Shown piece by piece: positions 14,593-25,048 of a stretch of DNA of 64,000 bases. Both the position numbers and the translations under genes were made by a program. Source of the stretch: Verticillium longisporum (lineage: Eukaryota > Ascomycota > Sordariomycetes > Glomerellales > Plectosphaerellaceae). A model generated the notes under the pieces. The model was not told the origin of the DNA. It saw only the letters and a program-made list of their open reading frames with translations, and searched no databases. The stretch lies in contig JAETXT010000006.1 in NCBI GenBank assembly GCA_019188255.1, positions 372,001-436,000 on the forward strand, given 5' to 3'. The stretch's first letter is position 1; each line of letters starts with the position of its first letter.

Positions 14593-16774
14593 TCAACAGT
14601 CCGGCACACTGACGGGAATGTTGAACGGAACGCTCGTGGCGAGCCCACTAAGACTTGTCTCCTTGAACTCGTTCCTCATACCCTCCGCAGTGACCCTCAT
14701 GGCCCGGATCGCATCGTCGAGACTAACCCTCTGCGACCCGGTCCCACTGAGAGCCAGGTTTGCGCTCGAGATGGCCTTGATAGCCCCCAACGCGTTCCTC
14801 TCAATGCACGGCGCCTGCACAAGTCCGCCGATGGGATCGCACGTCAGGCCGAGATTGTGCTCAATGCCGATTTCTGCAGCCTGTTCAATCACATGCGGAC
14901 TGCCGCCCATGCAGGCGGCGAAACCCGCGGCGGCCATGGAGCACGCGACGCCGACTTCGGCCATGCACCCACCCTCGGCGGCGGAAATGGTGGCGCCGCG
15001 CTTGTAGAGCATACCGATGGCCGACGCAGTGAGGAGGAACGTCAAGATGTCGCGCTCCGGGTCGTCGCTGACAAATTCGATTGTGTACTTGAGAACAGAG
15101 GGAATGATGCCGGCTGCGCCATTGGTCGGGGCCGTCACGATACGACCGCCGCCGGCGTTGGTCTCGTTGACCGCTGACCAGTGTTAGGGCTGATACTTCT
15201 TGCTTCAAAACATAGGAGAACATACCAATGGCATAGACGGATAAGTGGTCCATGGCTGGGAATGCTGTTCGTCGTGAGGGAGAAGGTGACACTGGGTGGA
15301 AGAAAGACCCGTGAACCTTGGCTGGGGTTCGTGGCCCCTTGATATCGGGCCTCACCAAGCTCTTTTGCGGCTTCGCTGGCGACTCCGAGGCGTTGACCTT
15401 GGCGCTGTCAGCATGGCTCGCGGATGCCTTGCTGTTGTTGTTCGACTGCGTGTGTGATGGGTAGAGACCCCTCGTCAGCCTCCTGTAAAGAGCGGGCGCC
15501 CTACGGTGAAGCTTGAGGGATCCCGGAAGTACCGAGTCCAGGGGGGCCTGGACACCTTCAAGGATGCTGTTGTCCATAGTCTCCCAGATGCGATAGACCT
15601 TTTCGAGGATCTCTTGATCGGTATAGCCATGGCTCTTCTCGTTTTCGTAGACAAGCTGCGCAATGGTGAGGTTGTGCTTCTCGCACAATGCCAGAAGGCT
15701 CTCGGCGTCGCGGAAGGGGTACCGCGGCTGCTGCTGCTGTCCCGAACCTTCGGTCTGTTGCTCGGTCTGCTGAAGCGCCAGGGCTTCGTCAAAGGTTGCT
15801 GTCTGTCCGTGGCCAATCTGCGCCGGTGAGGTGGCCGAGTCGCTCGGCTCGACTGGTGGCTCGACGAGCTTGACTTCGGGTCCGGTTTTGCGGTCACCTG
15901 CTGCGTCGGAACGTCGAATCTCCTTGTAGTACATGTTCTCCGCCAGGTCAGCCGGGTGGCCAGCCTCTCCGGGCCCGTTGGGATCGACGAGGGCCCCGTG
16001 ATCCGAAGATGAGGGCGCAGCCGAGGTCGGGTTGATGGACATGGCGCCGTTGACAACGAAGCCACCGCCGACGCTGAAGAGGTCGTTTGTGGCGATCATG
16101 TAGCCCTCCTTGTCGAAGACCATGAAACGCATGCCGTTGCTGTGCATCGGGAGTTTCTTCCCCCATTCCCAGATAAAGTCGCGCTCGTAGTCAAAGGCAA
16201 TTTTCTTGCCTTCGCTGCCAAGCAGACCATGGCCAAGAATGAGCTCCTTTTCCTCCTTAATCTTGGTGAACCTCTCGGGGACGTAGTCCGTATCCACGCT
16301 TTCGACGTCTGCGCTCTCGAGGCCGAGTAAAAGAGCAGACGGCGTCATGTGGCCCTCGCCAGTGAGGGCAAGGCTTCCGTAGATGGAGATGCGAATCCTG
16401 TGGACCTTGTCGAGGAAGCCCGCTTCGATAAGATCTGCGACGAAAATGTTGCCCGCACGCATGGGTCCGACAGTGTGAGAGGACGACGGTCCGATTCCAA
16501 TGGAGAAGAGGTCAAAGGTCGAGATGACGGCATGCTCGTGATCTCTCTCGCTGTACGAGCCACGCTCCTCCTCGTCGCCATACTGGGTGCCGGTGCTGAA
16601 CAAACGCGCTCCGCGGCCGTATTGTGCTGTCGTCTGGCGGCAGAGGGGCCGGGTGAGATGTCCAAGTCCATCCCTTGTCCGTGAGACGGGCGCGAGACCC
16701 CTGGCGCGACACACGGGCGCGCTCCTGAGGCCACGCAGCAGCTGCACGTGTCGATGAGCAACAGAGGAACGCAT
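14593..16774 (-). CDS. L-serine dehydratase, iron-sulfur (bacterial SdaA type), probably mitochondrial
   Basis: Two exons, 16774-15226 and 15173-14593 (52-nt intron, in phase), encode 709 residues. The enzyme deaminates L-serine to pyruvate and ammonia using a 4Fe-4S cluster. The N-terminus is Arg-rich without acidic residues for about 45 positions, as in a mitochondrial presequence; I chose ATG 16774 over 16819 for that reason. The beta domain follows ([29 protein letters not shown]). The alpha/catalytic domain contains [57 protein letters not shown] and SGLA, including candidate cluster cysteines. A Ser/Lys/Pro-rich insert of about 70 residues sits just before the AVNETNAGG motif and is absent from typical bacterial proteins. 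The family is unrelated to the PLP-dependent serine dehydratases common in eukaryotes. Confidence 0.93.
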
Positions 16775-17559
16775 GGCGAGATGGGAATGAGGAGAACAGG
16801 CAGTGTCGAGAGGGAGCAAAGCTCACCGGTTCTCGTCACTGAAATGCCCTGAGGAAGGCGCAGTTGGCAACGCGCCTGCACATGTCAGGTACCTGAATCT
16901 ATATGTCATACACCGCCAATCAACGCATGGCAAAGTCAGGGACAGAAGAAACGGGCAGGCTGCGATAGGGCGCTGCTTGGGGATTGGTGGAGCCCATGCA
17001 GGCGATCCCCCTTCCCCAGATAAGCATCACGCCTTACAACTGCCGACGATATCCGGATACGGTTCTGTTGAGGGCGCAGGGAACATTCGAAACATGATAT
17101 CAACATCTTGGGTCGGTTCCCATGGCTAGGCAACCCGGGGGGGCGCTCAATGATGGCTTCACTCACTGAATACAAGATTTTGACTTTCTCATCACCAGAA
17201 GCAGCACATCGACAGCGCCTGCCTCGAAGCACACTCCTTCTCTGGGTACCTACCTCTAGGGACGTACCTTCCAAGGGCAGGCAGCTGCAGCCTCCCACGA
17301 TGAATCACGCATGACCCCTGAGTCACAGAAGACACGACGCTGTTGACACTGACTACAGCGCATCAGCCCCTGGAATCCCTCTACAGCCACAGCACGTGCA
17401 GCGACCACAGAGCACCACAGGCCCAGTGTTGAGGAGAATGAATCGATGAGCTGCCCATGAACACCACAATAAATCGAATGCCCGAAAACAGTCCCAACAG
17501 CATCCTGCCCACCAAGCCTCCTTCAAACCACATCCTTTGCACAGCAGCCGCCAAAGCAC
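16775..17559. other. Intergenic region between serine dehydratase and P450
   Basis: About 785 nt upstream of the serine dehydratase start and downstream of the P450 stop. No gene, tRNA or inverted repeat is apparent. It should contain the dehydratase promoter and the P450 terminator. Confidence 0.5.
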
Positions 17560-19313
17560 TCAAGCCTCGACCTCCTCCCCCACAACAGGTGTCAGCTTGA
17601 TCTCCAGGGGCGGCTTGTTCCACAGCGAATACGCCTTTTGCGTCTCCAGCCACCCCTCGCTCTGCGGCGCCAGCTCGAGGTCAAAGTCGTAAAGCACCCT
17701 CGCCAGGATGAGACGCATCTCGGCGTAGGCAAGACTGTTCGAACATGATCAGCTACCCGGCTCAGAAGAGAAAAAAACACATGGGCGCGATATGACTCAC
17801 TTCCTGCCAATGCAGTTTCTCGGACCAACGCTGAACGGCTGGAGCGCCTCAAACTTGTTGCCCTTGGCCGCGGCCTCCTCCTCGCTGTCGAGGAATCGCT
17901 CTGGTCGGAACGTCCAGGGGTCGGCCCAGTTGTCGGTCGAGTGGTTCGCAGACCACTGCTGCACCTCGACCAGCGTCTACACATTCCGTCAGCAAACAGA
18001 CTCCACGTTCGACGCAACACAAGTCAAATGCTCACCCCAACGGGCACATAGTTGCCCGCGATCGTCTGGCCGCCCAGCGGCACCCCCTCACGAGGTTGGA
18101 CGTGACGGGCGGGTAGCAGCGGAACGACTCGTTGAGCACGGCCAGCATGTACGACAGGCCGCCGACGGAGGACAGGTTGATGTCGTCGGCCGAGGCAAAG
18201 GTCTCGCGGACCTCCTTGGTCACCTTGTCGAGCACGTGTCGGTTCGAGACGAGCAGGTACGTGGCGCCGGATAGCAGCGTCGCCGTCGTTTCCGAGCCCG
18301 CGACGACGAGCAGCGACGCGTTGCCGGCGAGGTGGGCAAATGTCAGCCCCAGCTCGTCGCGCTTTCGCAGCACACCCTCGAAGAGGTCCGCGCGACCGGG
18401 CTTGGCCGCCAGGCGGGACTCGAGGCGCGCGTCCGTGTAGGCCGACAACGTCTTGACCGAGGTCGCAAGTGCGAGGAGCATGACGAGCTCGACCAGTTCG
18501 CCGAAACCGAGGTAGTTGAGGCCGATGAGGAAGGCGCCCTGGTGTACGGCCGACAGGATGGCGTCGACCCAGGGGTGCTGCTTGTTGGCCTCGAGGCAGC
18601 CGAAGCTCTCGCCAAAGACGAGGTCGCCGATGGCGTCAAACGTCGTCCAGTTGTAGTAGTTCTTCAGGTCGACAACGGCTGCCGTGCCCTCGGCCGCCGC
18701 CCCACAGAGGCCGTGGAACCGCAGCAGGAGGAGGTCGACGTAGCGCCCAATGATGGGCTCCTGCTCGCGCATGGCCTTGTCGCTGAAGCCGTGCGCCAGG
18801 CTGCGGCGCAGGCCGCGGTGGTCCTCAATGGTCGACGAGATGATGTTGTGCGGGATTCTGCGCGAGACGTGGTAGAACATGGTTGCCTTGGGTAGCTCCG
18901 GCATGTCGGACGCGGCGCCGATGCGGTGGCCATAGATGTCCTTGAAGGCCTGGGGGTCCGTGAAGGACAGGTGATGGGGTGCGATGCGGACGACGGGGCC
19001 ATACTTTTCATGGAGTCGCTGCGTGTGGAAGGCGAGGGTGCCGCCAGTCTGATGCAGGAACCAGGGGATCTTGGACGCGCCTTGGAGAAAGGGGCCCGGG
19101 TAATGACGGAGGGGATGGAAGAAGACGTTGTATGTCGTGGACAGGGCCTGATAGACGACGAGCTGTACGCCATACCGTCAGTATCCTCACCAGAAGTCAT
19201 ACGTGGAGATGTCATAAACGAGTACGGCATACCAGTCCTAGAACCGCGCCCGCCAGCTTCCAATAGCTGGCGGCAGCAATGGCGCTCACAATATCTTGCA
19301 CGTGAAGACCCAT
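17560..19313 (-). CDS. Cytochrome P450 monooxygenase (one-base frameshift in exon 2)
   Basis: Exons are 19313-19233, 19162-18036, 17976-17801 and 17734-17560. The N-terminus begins MGLHVQDIVSA and then a hydrophobic anchor. A proline-rich hinge follows (HYPGPFL), then YGPVVRIAPHHLSF, the I-helix AGSETT near residue 315, ExxR as ESFR near 371, and the haem loop FSVGPRNCIG with Cys near 458. Restored length would be about 519 residues, normal for the family. Exon 2 is 1127 nt, one short of a multiple of three. The break lies at a run of five C (plus strand 18083-18087): upstream the frame reads YPPVTSNLVR, and the expected GVPLGGQTIAGNYVPVG continues only in the shifted frame. As written, translation derails and stops soon after. 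The class resembles fungal secondary-metabolism P450s; the substrate is unknown. Confidence 0.87.
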
Positions 19314-20909
19314 GATGGCGAGAAGATGAGATTGCTCGGATGAGACTGCTCAGAAGGCTCAACCCCCTGAGGGAAGGGGACGTCTCGTTTTATCATGAAC
19401 TGTTCTTCGTCCCATCAACTTCTCCGGGACATACGTACAAGCCCGATACCCATTGCTGTGCAATGGCGTCCAATGACAGTTGGGGCGATGCAAGCCAGCC
19501 CCGGTTCAAGTGCCGTGCGCAGGGGAGGCCACCTCGAGCTTCGATGAGCTTGGCCTCAGCGGCAGCAAGCCGTTTCTCCTTGGCAGCCTTCTCCTTGGCG
19601 GCCTTTGCCGATGCCTTGGCGGTAGTAGTGGCTTTCTTCTTAGTAGCCGCCTCGACCTTCTTCTTCTCGGCGTCGGCCTTCTTCTCGGCGGCGACGTCCT
19701 CCGTAGTGGCGGCAAGGTGATGAGAGGCGCGAGACGAGGGACGGCTAACGGGGCTACGACTAGGGTAACGCGTTCCTAAAAGGCGAGGACGCGCTGGAGC
19801 ATCGCCGTTCAGAGCCTCCTCTAAGAGGGGGGAGAGGTTCGCATTGAAGGGGATCTCGTCCGTATTGCGTAAGGTCTTGCCCTGCTTATTGTCTTCTTCG
19901 CCCTCTAAGGGCCGATCGTATGGTTTAACCTCCTAGTCGTATATAGTAAAGTCGAGAGCGTCGGCTTCCTTGTAATGAATGATGTACGCGGGCTAGCGTA
20001 CGGCGATGGCCTCCTCTATGGCGTTGGCAGATAAAGGCTTTACCTGTGAGGGTTAGTCGGCGAAGAATCGTAGAAAGATCGGCAAAAACTCACGGAGTGA
20101 CGAAGCTGGAGAGATAGAAGGGTACGGGTCGAAGAGGTCTCGGTAAGGAGATACTGCTCTAGTTAGCAAAGAAGAACCTAAAGACGCTGTCGCAACTTAT
20201 AGCATTATGGTGCTGGCTACGGTGAGAAGGGTCGGCGCCCAAGTGGGACATCTTCTTGAAGCATTTGATCAACTCCGCTAGCCGAGCGAGGTAGCGGGTG
20301 CGCTGCTTCGGATTGCAGTTCACCAAGTTGAAGTCACAATACCAGCACGCCGATTGAAATCCGAACCATCTGCTTTCCCTAATCAAGGCCCTTAGCCTAA
20401 TACCTTTACATTGCGCGCAACGTCATGTTGCAACGGCCGCCTCATCAGGCATAGCCGCCAGGCGGATCGACACCCCAAAACAGCACCATCCGCGTGAGTC
20501 GTGCAGTGAAAACAAGAGGCAGTGTGCGCAGATTGCCCCCTCACGTTTGCCCATCCATGCATTCGAAGAGGGGATCTGCGCTCTTTGGACGGGCCACTTC
20601 AATACTCCGAAAGCGAGACCGAAGTTGTTTCGATTTACTTCACGGGGGTGGAGCACGTCGCGTCAGTCGTCTTCTGCTCGGGTCTCACCTTGATCCTGTA
20701 CAGAGTCTGGGAAAGAAACGTCGTGTCTGGGTCATTTCATGTAGCCAAGGCGTATATCATCCGAGAACCCCACGTTTCCACGCCTAAAAGTACTGGTAGA
20801 TCTTCCTTGTAAGGCAGCGAATCCGACATACTGTCATCCCATCCCATGTGCCTTGCCATCAGGCCCTCAAAATGGAACAAGCCCACTCTACCCGATGAGG
20901 AATGTCTCA
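19314..20909. other. Intergenic region with degenerate coding remnant
   Basis: About 1.6 kb between the P450 start and the 3' end of the second Zn2Cys6 regulator. Most of it (roughly 19500-20390) carries a broken minus-strand coding remnant, listed separately. From 20400 to 20909 I see no gene. Confidence 0.5.
19505..20390 (-). pseudogene. Degenerate repeat-like coding remnant with in-frame stops
   Basis: On the minus strand, one reading runs through VKPLSANAIEEAIAVR-stop-PAYIIHYKEADALDF, then TIYD-stop-EVKPYDRPLEGEED, and on into an Ala/Lys/Glu-rich coiled-coil-like segment (AAEKKADAEKKKVEAATKK). The two TAG stops (both between 19920 and 20010) sit where TGG would read through. The matching plus-strand change is CpCpA to CpTpA, the direction expected of repeat-induced point mutation. 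An upstream open part (20386-20159) reads ACWYCDFNLVNCNPKQRT, with possible zinc-ligand spacing, followed by candidate intron ends. Codons are T/A-richer than neighbours. I infer a decayed copy of a dispersed element or duplicated gene. I do not recognise the family, and the exact limits are uncertain. Confidence 0.5.
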
Positions 20910-23648
20910 TTACGTGTTGGGCAGATTGAAGCTCGGCTCCTGGAGCAGCCCCATCATCTGCTGGTTGCTGTAAAACCAGTCCTCCAGCTGCGCCGTGTTG
21001 CCCATCCACATCATTGGGTTGGCGCCCTGCATCGTCGTATCCCCGAGACCGCCACCAAACGTGCTGTCAAAAGCGCCTGCCGCCGCCGAAGTCGGTTGGT
21101 GGCCACCAAAGTCCGCTCCGGTGCTGGCGACCACGTTTGGATCGCCGGCCGTCGCCGGGAACCCAAGCTGCGCGAGGTACGTGTTCATCTCTGCGTTGGC
21201 CTGTGCCTGCTGCGCCGGGGGCGTGGGCACGCGGAACTCGACGTAGCGTAACGCCACGCTGTAGAGGACCTCGAAGAGGCGGTGCATCTTGGCCGCGGCG
21301 TCGGAGACAGCGGGCGCGTTCTTAATGGACGTGATGAAGGCGTGCAGTCGGGCGAGGTCTTCTTGGTCTTGCGTCTCGATCACCTGGCAGAAAATGACGA
21401 TGAAGGGGATGAATGGGGCGAAGAGCAAAGTCCTGGCCGGTGAGCGACTACTTTTGTTTCTCCGCAGATCGATGCAGACTTACCAGTGGATATACGTCGG
21501 GAAGAGGGCCGACTCTGTCTTGTCAAGGACTACCATGCAGTCCTGGTGCCTTGCCAGGGTAACTCGTGCGGCGTTTATGCATTCCGCGGTGAAGGTCGTC
21601 GAGGATCCAACTGGTCGCGGGGCCGCCCTGTAAACCATGGTGAGGAGCCCGAGCCTCAGGACCTCATCAGAGATGACAAAGAACTCCATCAGTGGTTTTC
21701 CGACGTATTGTTCAGCGGCTTTCAGCCACTTCGCCTAGCACCAGGTCAGATTATCCTCAGGAGCAGCGGGAACTTGAATGTCTTGAAGGCACTGACGTCT
21801 GTCTGCCTTGACTCGACTTCTAAGTCTTCCAGGTCCGAAACGAGCTTCTCAACACGAGCTAACCGGACGCTATCGGACTGCTTAATCGCATCTGGGCTGT
21901 AAAGCTTCTCGTAAGTATTGCCCTGGCACCGCGCCGCTTTGATCCAGAGGCAAAAATAGCCCACGAGGGCCCTCTTCTCAGCTGTGTTTACGTCAGGCGG
22001 CTGAACGGTAACATCCCAGTCAGGAATGGTGGAAGCTCTCCCGAGGCGGAGAGACAGGCTCTTGTCGATAAAATAGACGGACCAAAAGACGAATACCTTA
22101 AACTCTCGGTCTTCGGGCTTGTCATTCTTCATCGAGGAGGCGCGGTGATATCCTAGTGTCTGGCACAGCTCCGAGGCTTTGCAAGTCAGGACCCACGAAA
22201 GCGAGGGTTTGGAGATCTCGATGGCATGGAAAGCCTGTGTACTGTTAGTTATGTTCCGTCCGTCGCGTCGATCAGATTGGCCGTCACTTACTCCGAACAG
22301 GAGAGCCAGGAGAACGTCGTTCGAAGCGGGCAGATGCAACGGCAGATTTGCGAGGGCCGTTTCCAAATTTTCCTTGCATATTTGGGCGTATTGCAAGTTC
22401 TCCTCCTTCTCTTCTGGAGGACAATGGTACGATTGGTCGAGGAAAAGGGCATAGAGGCCAGCATTGACTGTGATGTAATCGGTGTCCAGATGGTCGTCAG
22501 AGAAGTATACCCCGAGACAAAGGTCAGTAAAGTGCTGTTTCGAGAGAAATTCAAATATCCAACTGGTGCTCGCCAGCCACTGTGAAGCTGTGGCAAAGGA
22601 TATTAGTTACGTTTCCTCCACCGAGGGAACCTAATAGAACGTACTGGCAGTCCTCAGAAGGGCCACGGCCTTCTTAATTGGAGGCAGGTCGGCGGTCTGG
22701 AATACAGGACGCGAAGTAGGCTTTCCATGAGGGTACGCCATTTCACTGGTTGTTGTCTGCTGCTTCAAGGCGTCGACAATGTGGTGAAGAGAGTTGAGGG
22801 TCTCCCGCAGCTCGAGGCCAGAACCCTGGAGGTCCCCAGTGTTGACCACGTTTTGGAGGAACTCATTGGCGAATACAGAGTGAGCAGCCAGCGAAGAGTC
22901 GCCTTCTACTACTGGACCCGCGGGGACTGACTGGGCACCATGGCTTGACGGTGTCGAAAAGGACGACTGCACGTTCCTTGCTGCTGGTGAGGGGTTCGAG
23001 GTTGAGCCTGTCTGGGACTGCGGCGGCTGTGATGTCGGCGGCGGCCAATTCAGCTTGAGGTCTTCCAGCAAGCGGACGACGCCATCGAGCCGGCGATCAA
23101 TGAGATCGATTTTACGCTCACTTTCGACTAGTCAGAGCACGAACGACAGGCAGCCATGGTCCGGTTTGTGAGACAAGGTGCATCAAACTGGCAATTATCC
23201 ATCCAAAAAAAACCTTAAAGGAGGGCAGACTTACTATTGAGGGGTAAGTAGGATGCGTGTTCGCTTTTCCTTGGGCTTGGCGTCTGCGTGGGTGCACTCG
23301 ATTTTTGCGTGGACGCAGTGGGAGCAGGGAGACTCTCGGTTGCACCGAATCTGTTGGTGTTAGTGCCATGGCCATACTACATGGGTAGGAATACAGGATG
23401 TGGTCAAGCTGAAACCACCTCAACAGGAGAAAGAGGCGTTGGTGGTCCTTGTTTCCATGCCCCTGTGCTCATGTTGAACGTACCTTGCGAGAGCGGCAAG
23501 CATCACACTTACAAGCAACTAGTTAGCGGACCAGCATGATGAACAGAGATGATGAGGAGGCACGAACTGCTCTACGAATAGAAGTGGACGGGTTCAACGA
23601 GATATCGGCCACCTCGTCGACGCCACTTCCGTCCCTACTCTCGTCCAT
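20910..23648 (-). CDS. Zn2Cys6 fungal transcription factor, divergent from the ABC transporter
   Basis: Eight exons: 23648-23564, 23518-23484, 23350-23235, 23120-22645, 22587-22292, 22234-21797, 21734-21484 and 21432-20910, totalling 739 residues with all phases consistent. The cluster is C33-x2-C36-x6-C43-x5-C49-x2-C52-x6-C59 (CKCDACRSRKIRC...), split by introns before and inside it. The linker YERKIDLIDRRLDGVVRLLED is coiled-coil-like. The fungal-specific TF domain covers roughly residues 240-560 (ALLFGAFHAIEISKPSLSW, LCQTLGYHRA, FVFWSVYFIDKSLSLRLGRA). The tail is Gln/Asn/Gly/Met-rich. It is transcribed away from the ABC transporter at 25049 across a 1.4 kb shared upstream region, so it is a candidate regulator of that gene. 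The first intron (45 nt) has its branch-like CTAAC very close to the acceptor, so the exon 1-2 join is the least certain. Confidence 0.88.
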
Positions 23649-25048
23649 GTGACGTGACGGCCGAGTCCCACCGGGAGTGTCTGGGTCTGGAAGTGGATGG
23701 TGGGGTGCTTGATTGCTGTGAACCGCGCTGCGATGTCCTCATACGGCAATCAACAGGAGTGCTGTTGGAGAGAGCCCCGGCAAGATGGGCCGTATGCAGC
23801 TGGTCGGCAGGTCACTGTCGGAGAGAGCAGTCGTCGGGTTCCGAGATCCGTGGGAAGTATGTGTTTTGAATAATGTCTTGTGAAGGCGTTCATCGTCTGA
23901 CAGCGACGTTGGATGGGGGGGCAGTTGATGGGAGCCTGGAGCCCTCTTGCCCTCTCGGCACGGCACGCGCGCGTTCCGTCCAGTGGAGCCCTGTTCGTTC
24001 GAGACGCGGCTGCTGACACTTGGCTGCGCCTGGCCACCCAGACTTGGTGCCTGGCAAGCACACTCAGATCCTTCCCTCAAAGTCAACCTATGACGAACAC
24101 GAGGGCTGACGGGACTTATCAATACCGGGTGATTCAGACGGAAGGATTTGTAGAGCAGTCCACTAGACAAGAGAGCCCGGTTACTCATCACCCGTCGCCG
24201 GCTCTCCGCGACACCTAGGAGGTGAGAGGCGCGGTGGCCGAGGGGTCCGTTATCCGCGTCCCGGGGCCGCAAAGCGGGGGCAAGCTGCAGGTAGCCCCGG
24301 TCACAGATCCACAATGTTCCTCACAGAGTCGAACAGGTAAATGAGGCACCCGTTTCTTTGGGAGACATTGCGTGGGCCATTTGAATTGCGTGAGCTGTAT
24401 CATCTTCAATTTGCCATCGAGAGTGATGGCATAACTTGACGCTTACGAATACCGGACCACCGATGATGTTCGTTGCCTCTGTACGTGTTGTATTTCATGA
24501 CGTCGGCCAACATCCCACTGTTGATGCTGCCTTGTGGCCCCGTTTTTTAGCCGTGCGCCCCCGCCCACTAGCGAGACCTCGTAGCGTGTAATGAAGCCGT
24601 TTCCAGGGGGGGCCAGCACGATTTACAGTGGTCGACCCTCCAGTAGGGGGGACCCACCCTGCTTGCGCGCGGAACCCGACACCTGAGATCAAAGGTCTTG
24701 GCGACGACGCGAGGCAAGAAGAAAACACTTAGTCGAGACTGCCAGCTCGAGAAGTCATGATGATTTCCAATCCGCCTGCTCTTGTTAAGTTCGGACGATT
24801 TTTGTCCTTTAGCCCATTTCTATTTCCTTCCCTTCTCATTACACAGCCCTAGTCCGGTGCATCATCAACGCTCGCCATTCGTGAGGCGATACATTATCAA
24901 CAACTTCATGTCCCTCCTTCGATGCCCTTAAAACCCCAAGGGCACAACCTTCGCAGACACCATCTGTCATTCCTCGTATTCCAAACTGCTCACGAAAAAA
25001 CAGCATCCATAGCGCACGCCCATTATTTCTCAGTCGATCATCCTCGTC
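23649..25048. other. Shared upstream region of the regulator and the ABC transporter
   Basis: A 1.4 kb divergent promoter region without a supportable gene. Sequence near 24200-24310 has some GC-rich tRNA-like phrases but does not fold into a tRNA. The 3' 250 nt before 25049 are C/T-rich and are probably the transporter's leader. Confidence 0.5.

Noticed and set aside
18332..18895. A plus-strand open frame across the P450 gene
   Set aside because: Antisense to the P450 helices; the minus strand has the family motifs and splice sites.
24215..24300. tRNA-like phrase (gcggtggccgagg) in the regulator/transporter upstream region
   Set aside because: No acceptor-stem pairing, no GGTTCGA T-loop at the right distance and no anticodon stem.
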